A stretch of 6,204 nucleotides of DNA from Candidatus Zixiibacteriota bacterium (GCA_030591405.1 JAUVBC010000140.1:1-6204), one strand, 5' to 3'. Shown: positions 1 to 6,067, counted from the stretch's first letter. A program made the numbers and translations. Notes: a model not told the origin generated them from the letters alone.

Positions 1-16
1 TAAGGAAAATTATTTT

Positions 17-571
17 TTAGATAGTTTTCGCCAGCGTAATACCCTTCTGCCCCTGGTACTTCCCCTTCTTGTCCTTATATGAAACCTTGCAGATTTCATC
101 GGCGCCCAAAAACAGAAGTTGGGCAATCCCTTCATTGGCATAGATTTTAGCTGGCAGGGGCGAGGTATTCGAAAGTTCCAATGTCGCGAACCCTTCCCAC
201 TCCGGTTCAAAGGGAGTGACATTAACGATGATGCCGCATCGGGCATAGGTTGATTTGCCAAGACAGATTGTGATAACATCGCGCGGTATTTTAAAATACT
301 CGACAGTGCGGGCGAGAGCGAATGAATTTGGGGGGATGATAATTGATTTTGCTTTTACATCTATAAATGAATCGGTCTTGAAATCCTTGGGGTCGATAAT
401 CGTATTATTGACATTGGTAAAGATTTTAAATTGATCGGACACCCGGATATCGTAGCCGTAGGAAGAAAGACCGTAACTGATTCCTTTCTTTACCTGCTTG
501 GCCGCAAAGGGACGAATCATCGCATGCTTTTGCGCCATATTTTTAATCCAGATATCAGATTTTACCGGCAT
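17..571 (-). CDS. dcd: dCTP deaminase
   Basis: Converts dCTP to dUTP and ammonia in the cytoplasm, the first step of the dCTP route to dTMP. The 184-residue protein is close to the usual family length (about 185-195). The family core is intact: GKSTYARCG at residues 105-113, then NVTPFEPEWEG, then TLELSNT with the expected catalytic Glu at 132, then KIYANEGIAQ, and KYQGQKG near the C-terminus. By comparison with the E. coli enzyme, Ser107, Arg111 and Gln175 fall at known active-site positions. The sequence resembles the shorter Pseudomonas/Neisseria-type Dcd more than the E. coli type. The ATG is preceded by a purine-rich AAAGGGA site about 3-9 nt upstream. It lies 91 bp downstream of the Rrf2-type gene on the same strand but has its own promoter. 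Whether it also hydrolyses dUTP, as bifunctional homologues do, cannot be decided from sequence alone. The family call is very secure. Confidence 0.97.
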   Translation of the reverse strand: MPVKSDIWIKNMAQKHAMIRPFAAKQVKKGISYGLSSYGYDIRVSDQFKIFTNVNNTIIDPKDFKTDSFIDVKAKSIIIPPNSFALARTVEYFKIPRDVITICLGKSTYARCGIIVNVTPFEPEWEGFATLELSNTSPLPAKIYANEGIAQLLFLGADEICKVSYKDKKGKYQGQKGITLAKTI

Positions 572-605
572 ACTTTCCCTTTCTCACTATTTGTCAGTTC
601 CAATA

Positions 606-640
606 AATGTCTATTATAAACAATTTGAACCGGCATTCAA
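606..640 (-). promoter_or_regulatory. predicted promoter of dcd
   Basis: On the minus strand, TTGAAT (plus coordinates 635-640) and a perfect TATAAT (613-618) are separated by 16 bp. Transcription would start near 606, giving a leader of about 35 nt before the dcd ATG. This suggests dcd can be transcribed independently of the upstream regulator gene, and no terminator is visible between the two. Confidence 0.6.
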
Positions 641-662
641 TCAGTTCTTTGCCAAACTACAA

Positions 663-1085
663 TTACTGTTTTTTTAGCTCACTTTTCCAGGCCATCATAT
701 CTGTCAGAGTATATTCTGAAAAAACTGCCATCATCGCCGTCTGTGCCTTTTCAAGAATAATCCTAACCGGGCAGGTATCATATTTGTCACAATTAACAGC
801 ATCTAAAAAGCACTTGGCCAAAGCATACGGACCCTGAATAGCCTCGACAACTTCCTTAATTTTGACCTCTTTGGGGTTTTTGGTAAATGAAAAACCGCCC
901 TTGACGCCGCGGTGAGACCTTACTAAGCCTGTTTTTGTCAAATTTTGGAAAATTTTGGCCAGAAATTTTTCCGGAACATTCTGAGATTCAGCTATTTGGG
1001 ATAAGGGGACAATCAATCCCTCTTTTTGTTCTGCCAAATAAGGGACGCCTAGGATGCCATATCCTTCCGCTTTTGTAAATTGCAT
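663..1085 (-). CDS. Rrf2-family transcriptional regulator with three-cysteine cluster motif
   Basis: A small DNA-binding regulator of the Rrf2 family (IscR, NsrR, RirA, CymR), 140 residues from this start. A winged helix-turn-helix runs over residues 28-67: LSQIAESQNVPEKFLAKIFQ is the helix-turn-helix core, followed by LTKTGLV and the typical wing RSHRGVKGGFSF. Cys92, Cys99 and Cys105 (C-x6-C-x5-C) lie where Fe-S-binding members hold their cluster ligands, so sensing of Fe-S status, redox state or nitric oxide is plausible but not shown. The ATG at 1085 is chosen because MQFTKAEGYGILG fits the family N-terminus and a GGGG lies about 9 nt upstream. An in-frame TTG at 1103 would add six residues but has no Shine-Dalgarno site. 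The gene diverges from the large Fe-S flavoenzyme gene, its likeliest target besides itself. I cannot assign it to a named Rrf2 subgroup. Confidence 0.9.
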   Translation of the reverse strand: MQFTKAEGYGILGVPYLAEQKEGLIVPLSQIAESQNVPEKFLAKIFQNLTKTGLVRSHRGVKGGFSFTKNPKEVKIKEVVEAIQGPYALAKCFLDAVNCDKYDTCPVRIILEKAQTAMMAVFSEYTLTDMMAWKSELKKQ

Positions 1086-1139
1086 ATTTTTATACCCCGG
1101 CAATTAAAAGGAATTCGACCTTTACTATCTATTTTTTTC

Positions 1140-1174
1140 TGCTGAAATTATACTTTTTATTTTGAGGATGTCAA
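1140..1174 (-). promoter_or_regulatory. consensus sigma70-type promoter of the Rrf2 gene
   Basis: The minus strand reads a perfect TTGACA (plus coordinates 1169-1174), a 16-bp spacer and a perfect TATAAT (1147-1152). The start site would be near 1140, leaving a leader of about 55 nt before the ATG at 1085. A promoter this close to consensus usually needs repression, which fits autoregulation by an Rrf2 protein (inference). Confidence 0.8.
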
Positions 1175-1231
1175 TAGAATATTGTTATTTATTTCACAAA
1201 TTCAATTTCTTTGTTTATTGTATACCATAAG

Positions 1232-1246
1232 AATTAGAGGCTAATT
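1232..1246. promoter_or_regulatory. palindrome in divergent promoter region, candidate operator
   Basis: AATTAG-agg-CTAATT is a perfect 6-bp inverted repeat with a 3-bp spacer. Two direct copies of TTGTATA (1218-1224 and 1248-1254) flank it, 30 bp apart. It sits between the divergent Rrf2 and flavoenzyme genes. It lies just upstream of a perfect TATAAT at 1253-1258 on the plus strand, where a bound protein would cover the -35/spacer zone. The size suits a homodimeric winged-helix regulator, but the bound protein is inferred. Confidence 0.4.
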
Positions 1247-1252
1247 TTTGTA

Positions 1253-1302
1253 TATAATTAATATAACATTGACTTTTTGGCATAAATCAAATAACCTGTA
1301 AT
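1253..1302 (+). promoter_or_regulatory. candidate promoters of the flavoenzyme gene
   Basis: Two candidates are visible. The first is TTGACT (1269-1274), a 17-bp spacer and a poor -10, TAACCT (1292-1297). The second is a perfect TATAAT at 1253-1258 with no recognisable -35, which would suit an activated promoter or one occluded by the adjacent palindrome. The sequence does not decide between them. Confidence 0.4.
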
Positions 1303-1337
1303 TTTAAACTAAAAAAAAGTTAGAGTTAGTGGCTTTT

Positions 1338-4058
1338 ATGGCAAAATTTTCCGAAAAAACAGGATTAACCGCTTATTCTTCCGATGGCTCGATTTACCAG
1401 ATTGATCCGAAAATGGTCTGGCAGGTCGAAAACTCGAAAGATATCAAAGAGGCAATCGATTATGCGCGCAGTAAAGGCTTGTCAATCACTCCGAGAGGGG
1501 GCGGAACCGGCTTGACCGGGGGAGCATTAGGCGACGGGATAATCCTCGATTTTGGAAAATTTAAGCAGATTATTGCGATTGATCCGACCGGGAAAATTGT
1601 TATAACACAGGTCGGTATAATCTATGATGAATTAAATTTGGGAATTAGTAAGTTTAATCTGTTTTTCCCACCTGATCCGTCATCGGGCGATAGTTGTCAG
1701 ATTGGCGGTATGATTTCGAACAATTCGTCCGGTCCCCGCTCGGTGAAATATGGCCTAACATCTGAATTTATTCAAGAGCTTGGTGTTTATAAGCCGGATG
1801 GAAATCTGATTTATTTACGCAAGCTAAAAGTAGATTCGGTCGACTTCAATACTTTTTTAAGTGAAAACCCTGAATATAAAACAGTCTATGATTTACTGAT
1901 AAAAAACTCTGACCTGATCAAGGAAAAATGGCCAAGGCTAAAGAAAAATTCCGCCGGGTATAATCTGTATCAGGTTGTTCGAGAACTCGACTATGGAATC
2001 TTCAATCTGCCTGCTCTAATGGCCGGATCGGAAGGAACTCTGGCAATTTTGGCCTCCGCCAAACTGAATCTGCTGAAAATACCGGAAGAAAGATTAACGG
2101 CAAGACTATATTTTAATTCGATGGTCGAAGCCGGTCAAGCAGTTGAGCCGATTTTGAAACTTGCACCCTCCGGTCTGGAAATCGTCGATGGCGCCACCCT
2201 CGATCTAATTGGACGGGAAAAGCATAATATTCCTGGTAGCGCCGCAGGTATGTTGCTTCTCGAATTCGACGAAGATACCGAAATCCGGCGTGAACAGTTC
2301 CTCGATCTCGTTGAAACACTCGATCTTTCTGCGCCGGTTGATTTTGCCTTTGATGCCGAGTCGGCCGCGCCACTCTGGAAGGCCCGCAAAGCAATCGTCC
2401 CAACGCTCTACCGTCATCATCCGACCAAAAGGCCGATTTCATTGATTGAAGATGTCTCGCTTCCGCCGCAGGAGATACCCGCCTTTATTGAATTTATCAC
2501 CGACCTGTTCGACAAACATAACCTGATTTTTGGTATATTCGGCCATATTGGGGATGGCAATCTTCATATCCGTCCGCTCTTTGATTTGAATGTTGAAGCT
2601 GATTTTGAACTGGCCAAAGAAATTTATGATACTGTCTATGATAAAGTGATCGGACTTGGTGGATCAATCACTGCCGAACATGCCGATGGCATGCTTAGGG
2701 CTCCGGTATTGAAAAAAATGTATGGTGAAAAAATCTATGATCTATTTGTAGAGATAAAAAAGACTCTCGATCCGGACAATCTTCTTTCACCTGATTCGAT
2801 AATAAGTACAAAACCATTCGCCGACAATATCGATTTTGAGAAAATAAAATCGTACTGCGCCGCCTGCGGCAAGTGTAATGGCTATTGTCCGGTCTATGAT
2901 TATTTTCGCCGGGAAGATATGAGCCCGCGCGGATGGCTGAGGATATTAAACCAATCGGCCGCCAAGCGAAAGGACCTTGATAAATATCTTGACTACTGCC
3001 TAAATTGCAAGAATTGTGCCACCGTTTGTCCCGCCGGAGTGAAAATATCTGATGAAATAATGAAATACCGGGCTGGCAAGCGTTCGGCTCTTTCCAAGGC
3101 GATTGTTGCTGTTACCGATAATGACGCTCTCTTTGGGTTGACCCTGAAATTGGGAAAGATGTTCGAACCGATGATAGCCTCCGATTTCGGCAAGAGTATC
3201 ATATCGACTGTCGGCAAAAAACCATTTGGTTTCGATAAATCGACAGAATTTCCCAAATTGGCCAAAGAAAATCTGCGTCAGCGTTTTGAGTCGAAGCTGG
3301 GGGATAGCGGCGACGTTGCACTGTTCCACGGATGCGCCGATAATCTTCTTGAATCAAATTTTGGCGAGGCGCTCTTTAATATCTTCGACCGCCTTAATAT
3401 TGATCTTAAAATTCCCGAACAGAAATGTTGCGGATTGCCGCACGAAACTTATGGCCATCGTGAAAATATGATCGGCAAGGCAAAATATAATATTGATAAA
3501 TTAGTCAACTTCGATAAAGTCATCACCGGATGCGCCTCCTGCCTGTTGAAATTAAAGGAATATGAAGAGCTCTTTGAGCCCGGTTCAGAGTATCATGCCA
3601 AGGCGGTTTTGCTGAAAAATAAAAGCATGGATATAAGCGAATTACTAAATAGTCTCGATCTGGATTTTTCAGATATTGCTTCGGAGCGGCCTTACAAAAT
3701 TTCTTATCATAATCCGTGTCATCTTCGCGCCGCCGGGCTTCATAAGGAGCCTGAAAAGTTGATGGCCAATTTTGATAATCTGAAAATAATTCATCCCCAG
3801 TACGCCGACCGCTGTTGCGCCCAGGCCGGATCATATGGCTTTACTCATTTCTCGGAAGCCAAAGGGATGTTTGACAAGAAAAGGGAAGAGTATTTCCAGA
3901 TGGGAGTCGAGTATATTCTGACCTCCTGTCCCGCCTGCAAAATGAAAATCAAGGCCGAACTTGGTGGGAACTTTAAGGTTCTGCACCCTGTTGAATTTTT
4001 AAATATTATGGCTGAACACAAAATGAGTGATGGAGAAATAAATGAGCGCGGAAAATAA
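1338..4058 (+). CDS. fused FAD-linked oxidase and Fe-S protein, D-lactate/glycolate dehydrogenase (GlcD-GlcF) type
   Basis: A probable FAD-dependent 2-hydroxyacid dehydrogenase that would pass electrons through Fe-S clusters to a membrane or soluble carrier; D-lactate or glycolate are the likeliest substrates. The protein has 906 residues. The FAD-binding domain carries PRGGGTGLTGGA (about 52-63), PPDPSS and IGGMISNNSSG (about 111-132) and GSEGTLAI (230-237). The FAD-oxidase C-terminal domain carries FGHIGDGNLHI (401-411) and ITAEHADG (444-451), whose His403, His410 and Glu447 match metal ligands of D-2-hydroxyglutarate dehydrogenase relatives. Two [4Fe-4S] ferredoxin motifs follow: Cys507/510/513/517 and Cys554/557/560/564. 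Two CCG domains end the protein: C666, CCG 697-699, C732xxC735, then C794, CC 826-827, C864xxC867; the second reads CCA, not CCG. There is no signal peptide or membrane segment. The start is uncertain: an in-frame GTG at 1329 adds three residues, and neither has a strong Shine-Dalgarno site. Substrate is not determined. Alternatives include 2-hydroxyglutarate or another 2-hydroxyacid. Confidence 0.93.
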   Translation: MAKFSEKTGLTAYSSDGSIYQIDPKMVWQVENSKDIKEAIDYARSKGLSITPRGGGTGLTGGALGDGIILDFGKFKQIIAIDPTGKIVITQVGIIYDELNLGISKFNLFFPPDPSSGDSCQIGGMISNNSSGPRSVKYGLTSEFIQELGVYKPDGNLIYLRKLKVDSVDFNTFLSENPEYKTVYDLLIKNSDLIKEKWPRLKKNSAGYNLYQVVRELDYGIFNLPALMAGSEGTLAILASAKLNLLKIPEERLTARLYFNSMVEAGQAVEPILKLAPSGLEIVDGATLDLIGREKHNIPGSAAGMLLLEFDEDTEIRREQFLDLVETLDLSAPVDFAFDAESAAPLWKARKAIVPTLYRHHPTKRPISLIEDVSLPPQEIPAFIEFITDLFDKHNLIFGIFGHIGDGNLHIRPLFDLNVEADFELAKEIYDTVYDKVIGLGGSITAEHADGMLRAPVLKKMYGEKIYDLFVEIKKTLDPDNLLSPDSIISTKPFADNIDFEKIKSYCAACGKCNGYCPVYDYFRREDMSPRGWLRILNQSAAKRKDLDKYLDYCLNCKNCATVCPAGVKISDEIMKYRAGKRSALSKAIVAVTDNDALFGLTLKLGKMFEPMIASDFGKSIISTVGKKPFGFDKSTEFPKLAKENLRQRFESKLGDSGDVALFHGCADNLLESNFGEALFNIFDRLNIDLKIPEQKCCGLPHETYGHRENMIGKAKYNIDKLVNFDKVITGCASCLLKLKEYEELFEPGSEYHAKAVLLKNKSMDISELLNSLDLDFSDIASERPYKISYHNPCHLRAAGLHKEPEKLMANFDNLKIIHPQYADRCCAQAGSYGFTHFSEAKGMFDKKREEYFQMGVEYILTSCPACKMKIKAELGGNFKVLHPVEFLNIMAEHKMSDGEINERGK

Positions 4059-4587
4059 AGAACGGGGACTCCTGATTGTCTATACCGGTGATGGAAAAGG
4101 CAAAACGACCGCCGCACTCGGTATGATCATTCGAGCCGTTGGCTATGGTTGGAAAATTTCGATAATGCAGTTTATCAAAGGCAGTTGGAAATATGGTGAA
4201 ATGGACGGACTCAAGCGGCTTGAACCAGAGGTGGAACTTAACATCATGGGCGAAGGTTTCGTCGGGATTATCGATGATGACAAATCTTATGAGGAGCACC
4301 GCGAAGCGGCTCTGAAGGCATATCATCTTGCACTGGATAAAATTAAATCCAATGAATTCAATCTCGTAATTCTCGATGAGTTAAATGTTGCCGTGTCTCT
4401 TGGGTTGATAACCCCCGATGAGCTTAAAGAGCTTGTAAAACAGCGGCCCGAAAAATTGCATCTCGTTCTAACCGGGCGTTCCGCCAACAGCTGGCTTATA
4501 GAAAATGCTGATCTTGTGACAGAAATGAAAGAGATCAAGCATCCATATCAAAAGGGAATTATGGCGCAAAAGGGTGTTGATTTTTAG
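4042..4587 (+). CDS. cobO: cob(I)alamin adenosyltransferase, CobA/CobO/BtuR family
   Basis: Transfers the 5'-deoxyadenosyl group of ATP to cob(I)alamin or a corrinoid precursor, giving adenosylcobalamin, in the cytoplasm. The 181-residue protein matches the family (about 170-200). Visible signatures are the modified P-loop TGDGKGKTTAA (15-25), QFIKGSWKYGE (43-53), the Walker-B-like VILDELN (109-115), LVLTGR (141-146), and the C-terminal IKHPYQKGIMAQKGVDF (165-181), near-diagnostic for this type as opposed to PduO or EutT. The ATG lies inside the end of the flavoenzyme gene (17-bp overlap, different frame). GGAG at 4032-4035, 6 nt upstream, acts as Shine-Dalgarno site, which implies translational coupling. 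No other corrinoid gene is in the window, so salvage versus de novo synthesis cannot be told. The name is transferable to btuR or cobA; the family is secure. Confidence 0.96.
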   Translation: MSAENKERGLLIVYTGDGKGKTTAALGMIIRAVGYGWKISIMQFIKGSWKYGEMDGLKRLEPEVELNIMGEGFVGIIDDDKSYEEHREAALKAYHLALDKIKSNEFNLVILDELNVAVSLGLITPDELKELVKQRPEKLHLVLTGRSANSWLIENADLVTEMKEIKHPYQKGIMAQKGVDF

Positions 4588-4643
4588 AAAAATTATTAAA
4601 TAAAGGGACCTTGTGATAGTTGTGAACTTTTGGTACCGTATGA

Positions 4644-4659
4644 TGTTATAATGTCTAAA
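4644..4659 (+). promoter_or_regulatory. extended -10 promoter of trxB
   Basis: In the 109-bp gap after cobO, TG-t-TATAAT (TG at 4644-4645, TATAAT at 4647-4652) is a perfect extended -10 element; no good -35 stands 16-18 bp upstream. Transcription would begin near 4659, about 38 nt before the trxB ATG. trxB can therefore be transcribed on its own, though no terminator after cobO excludes read-through. Confidence 0.6.
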
Positions 4660-4696
4660 TTGGCAAATAAACTTAAATTTTATATGGGGTGAGCAG

Positions 4697-5626
4697 ATGG
4701 CCGAAAAAGAATACGAAATCGTGATCGTCGGTGGCGGGCCGGGTGGATTAACCGCCGGATTGTATGGTTCCCGCGCTAATCGTAAAACGGTTCTGATCGA
4801 AAAATATATGCCTGGCGGACAGATTGCCAATACCGAAGAGGTCGAAGACTATCCCGGATTCGAAAAAATTTCCGGTAGCGAACTGGCGATGAAAATGACC
4901 GATCATGCCAAATCATTCGGACTCGAAGTTGTCTCCGATGAAGTTAAAGAAGTTTATGCCGAAGGCGATGACAGGTTTGTCGTTTGTGCTTCGGGTGATG
5001 TATATAAAGCAAAAGCGGTTATTCTTTCAACCGGCGGCTCGCCGACTTTTCTGAATATCCCGGGCGAAGTTGAGTTTACCGGTAAGGGTGTTTCCTATTG
5101 CGCTATTTGCGATGGCGCTTTTTTCAGAGATGAAGTCATTGTCGTCGCTGGCGGGGGAGATGCCGCCGTCGAAGAAGGAATCTTCCTGACAAAATTTGGC
5201 AAAAAAGTTATTATTATTCACCGTCGGGATCAGCTTCGCGCACAGAAAATCATTCAGGAACGAGCCTTTAAGAATAAAAAAATCGAATTTATCTGGGATA
5301 CGGTTATCGAAAAGGTCAATGGCGATGATAAAGTCCGTTCACTTACCTTAAAAAATGTCAAGACCGGCGAATCTTCGGAACTCGAGGCCGGAGCGTTATT
5401 CGTTTTTATCGGCTTCGTTCCCAATTCGAATATCACTCGCGAAGAGCTTAAAAAAGATGAGGGTGGCTACATCATAACTGATAATGCAATGCAGACTTCT
5501 TTAAAAGGAGTTTATGCCTGTGGCGATGTTCGCAGTCAGTTGGTCAGGCAGATTACCAATGCGGTTGGCGATGCCACTACCGCCGCGGTTGCCGCAGAAA
5601 AGTACATCGAAGAGCTTGAGGATTAA
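4697..5626 (+). CDS. trxB: thioredoxin reductase (NADPH)
   Basis: A cytoplasmic FAD enzyme that reduces thioredoxin disulfide with NADPH. The 309-residue length is normal for the low-molecular-weight bacterial enzyme. The FAD-binding fold begins with IVIVGGGPGG (8-17), followed by PGGQIANTEEVEDYPGF. The redox-active pair is Cys135-Ala-Ile-Cys138 followed by Asp139 (the common form is CATCD). The NADP(H) domain carries AGGGDAAVEE (151-160) and HRRDQLRA (175-182), whose arginines favour NADPH over NADH and argue against a ferredoxin-dependent relative that lacks them. The second FAD motif is GVYACGDV (271-278), then RQITNAVGDATTAA (284-297). GGGGTGA, ending 4 nt upstream of the ATG, is the ribosome binding site. 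The partner thioredoxin gene is not in the window. The gene has its own promoter and a terminator directly after it, so it is probably monocistronic, with possible read-through from cobO. Minor alternative: a TrxB-like reductase with another small redox partner. Confidence 0.96.
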   Translation: MAEKEYEIVIVGGGPGGLTAGLYGSRANRKTVLIEKYMPGGQIANTEEVEDYPGFEKISGSELAMKMTDHAKSFGLEVVSDEVKEVYAEGDDRFVVCASGDVYKAKAVILSTGGSPTFLNIPGEVEFTGKGVSYCAICDGAFFRDEVIVVAGGGDAAVEEGIFLTKFGKKVIIIHRRDQLRAQKIIQERAFKNKKIEFIWDTVIEKVNGDDKVRSLTLKNVKTGESSELEAGALFVFIGFVPNSNITREELKKDEGGYIITDNAMQTSLKGVYACGDVRSQLVRQITNAVGDATTAAVAAEKYIEELED

Positions 5627-5649
5627 GAAATCTGATGGATTATTATAAG

Positions 5650-5687
5650 AAAAAGACCGTTCTCAAAAGGCGGTCTTTTTGTTTTTT
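5650..5687 (+). terminator. intrinsic terminator after trxB
   Basis: AAAAAGACCG (5650-5659) pairs perfectly with CGGTCTTTTT (5671-5680), a 10-bp stem with an 11-nt loop, followed by a further T run. It starts 24 nt after the trxB stop, so it should end the trxB transcript. The A/T-rich base of the stem also allows some termination from the opposite strand. Confidence 0.88.
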
Positions 5688-5894
5688 CTGCAATTACTAT
5701 GAAAACTGTTGCATAATTAATATGCCGGATATAACTACTCTGCATTAGGATGTGAAACCAATAATTTGTATAACCTTATGAAATACATAAGGATATCATA
5801 AACCTGGACTTTTTAGTAAATTATCGCCCCGCCTAAAACATTCGGCATAAATATTGCTAAAATTAGAATGTATATGAACTTGTATACTAATTAA
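5688..5894. other. AT-rich intergenic stretch without a gene
   Basis: The gene-free gap from trxB to the next gene runs from 5627 to 6067. Its first part holds the trxB terminator. This stretch shows no credible ORF with a ribosome binding site. It contains the inverted repeat at 5770-5796, and two TTGTATA heptamers (5766-5772 and 5880-5886) that also occur twice in the Rrf2/flavoenzyme intergenic region. It also carries an AATTAG...CTAATT pair (5861-5866 and 5887-5892) bracketing a TATACT. Nothing else is recognisable. Confidence 0.6.
5770..5796. repeat. imperfect inverted repeat
   Basis: CCTTATG (5774-5780) and CATAAGG (5786-5792) are perfect inverted repeats around a 5-nt loop. Beyond one A/A mismatch the complementarity continues for three more pairs (ATA with TAT). 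No T run follows, so it is not an intrinsic terminator. It could be an operator or a hairpin in an RNA. Confidence 0.55.
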
Positions 5895-5896
5895 GT
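5883..5896 (+). promoter_or_regulatory. weak candidate promoter (-10) for the structured RNA
   Basis: TATACT (5883-5888) matches the -10 consensus at five of six positions and would start transcription near 5895, about 15 nt before the closing stem of the structured element. No acceptable -35 lies at normal spacing, so this is a weak call. AATTAG and CTAATT half-sites flank it, which resembles the palindrome in the divergent promoter region. Confidence 0.3.
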
Positions 5897-5985
5897 TGTT
5901 AGAGATATTGGGAGTGGTGTGCGCTGGTTTACCAGCCACCTGACGTTAGAGTCGGGCATCCCCCCTCCACCACTCCCATTTTTTA
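5895..5985 (+). ncRNA. candidate structured RNA with terminal stem and T run (small RNA or leader)
   Basis: A GC-rich island (44 of 69 bases from 5910 to 5978) lies in AT-rich surroundings and has no gene. GGGAGTGGTG (5910-5919) pairs perfectly with CACCACTCCC (5968-5977), and T5909-A5978 extends this to 11 bp. Inside are hairpin GCTGG-ttta-CCAGC (5923-5936) and hairpin CCTGAC-gttaga-GTCGGG (5939-5956, one G-T pair), so the whole forms a three-way junction. An 11-nt C-rich strand (5957-5967) stays unpaired. TTTTTT follows at 5979-5984, so the plus strand is the likely transcribed strand and the 3' end is an intrinsic terminator. trxB already has its own terminator 230 bp upstream, so this is not needed there. 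It does not match tRNA, SRP RNA, tmRNA or 6S RNA, nor any riboswitch consensus I can recall. It could be a free small RNA or an attenuating leader of the gene at 6068. Start is approximate. Confidence 0.5.
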
Positions 5986-6067
5986 TCTCACCCCCCAACC
6001 CAAAATCATCTTAGCTAAATCGTTAACCTGCCGATATTTTGAATGATGTAGACTTTGGAAGGCAGGA

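Noticed and set aside
607..837. 76-codon plus-strand frame over the dcd promoter and the 3' end of the Rrf2 gene
   Set aside because: It is antisense to a convincing gene, and its product is unlike any protein I recognise.
2113..2445. Several 70-110 codon reading frames on both strands within the flavoenzyme gene
   Set aside because: They overlap a well-conserved FAD-oxidase domain, have no ribosome binding sites and encode no recognisable protein. They are shadows of the real gene.
4588..4643. Terminator between cobO and trxB
   Set aside because: No stem followed by a T run could be found. GGTACC is only a short restriction-site-like palindrome.
5910..5978. tRNA-like gene (7-bp end stem plus A)
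   Set aside because: There is no T-loop GTTCRANTC, no anticodon arm and no D-loop signature. The internal hairpins have the wrong sizes.
5928..5978. 16-codon minus-strand ORF beginning ATGGGAGTGG with GGGGGGTGAG upstream
   Set aside because: It lies wholly within the paired RNA element, is very short and low in complexity, and the T run supports plus-strand function.
5987..5994. CTCACCCC is fully complementary to the trxB ribosome binding site GGGGTGAG
   Set aside because: It lies after the T run, so it would be outside the terminated RNA. Eight complementary bases between G-rich and C-rich sites are easily accidental.
5901..5999. Integron attC-like site: imperfect palindrome with GTTAGAG at the left and CCCCAAC at the right
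   Set aside because: An attC reads RYYYAAC first and GTTRRRY last. Here the polarity is reversed, the last base of GTTAGAG does not fit, and there are no cassette genes or integrase.
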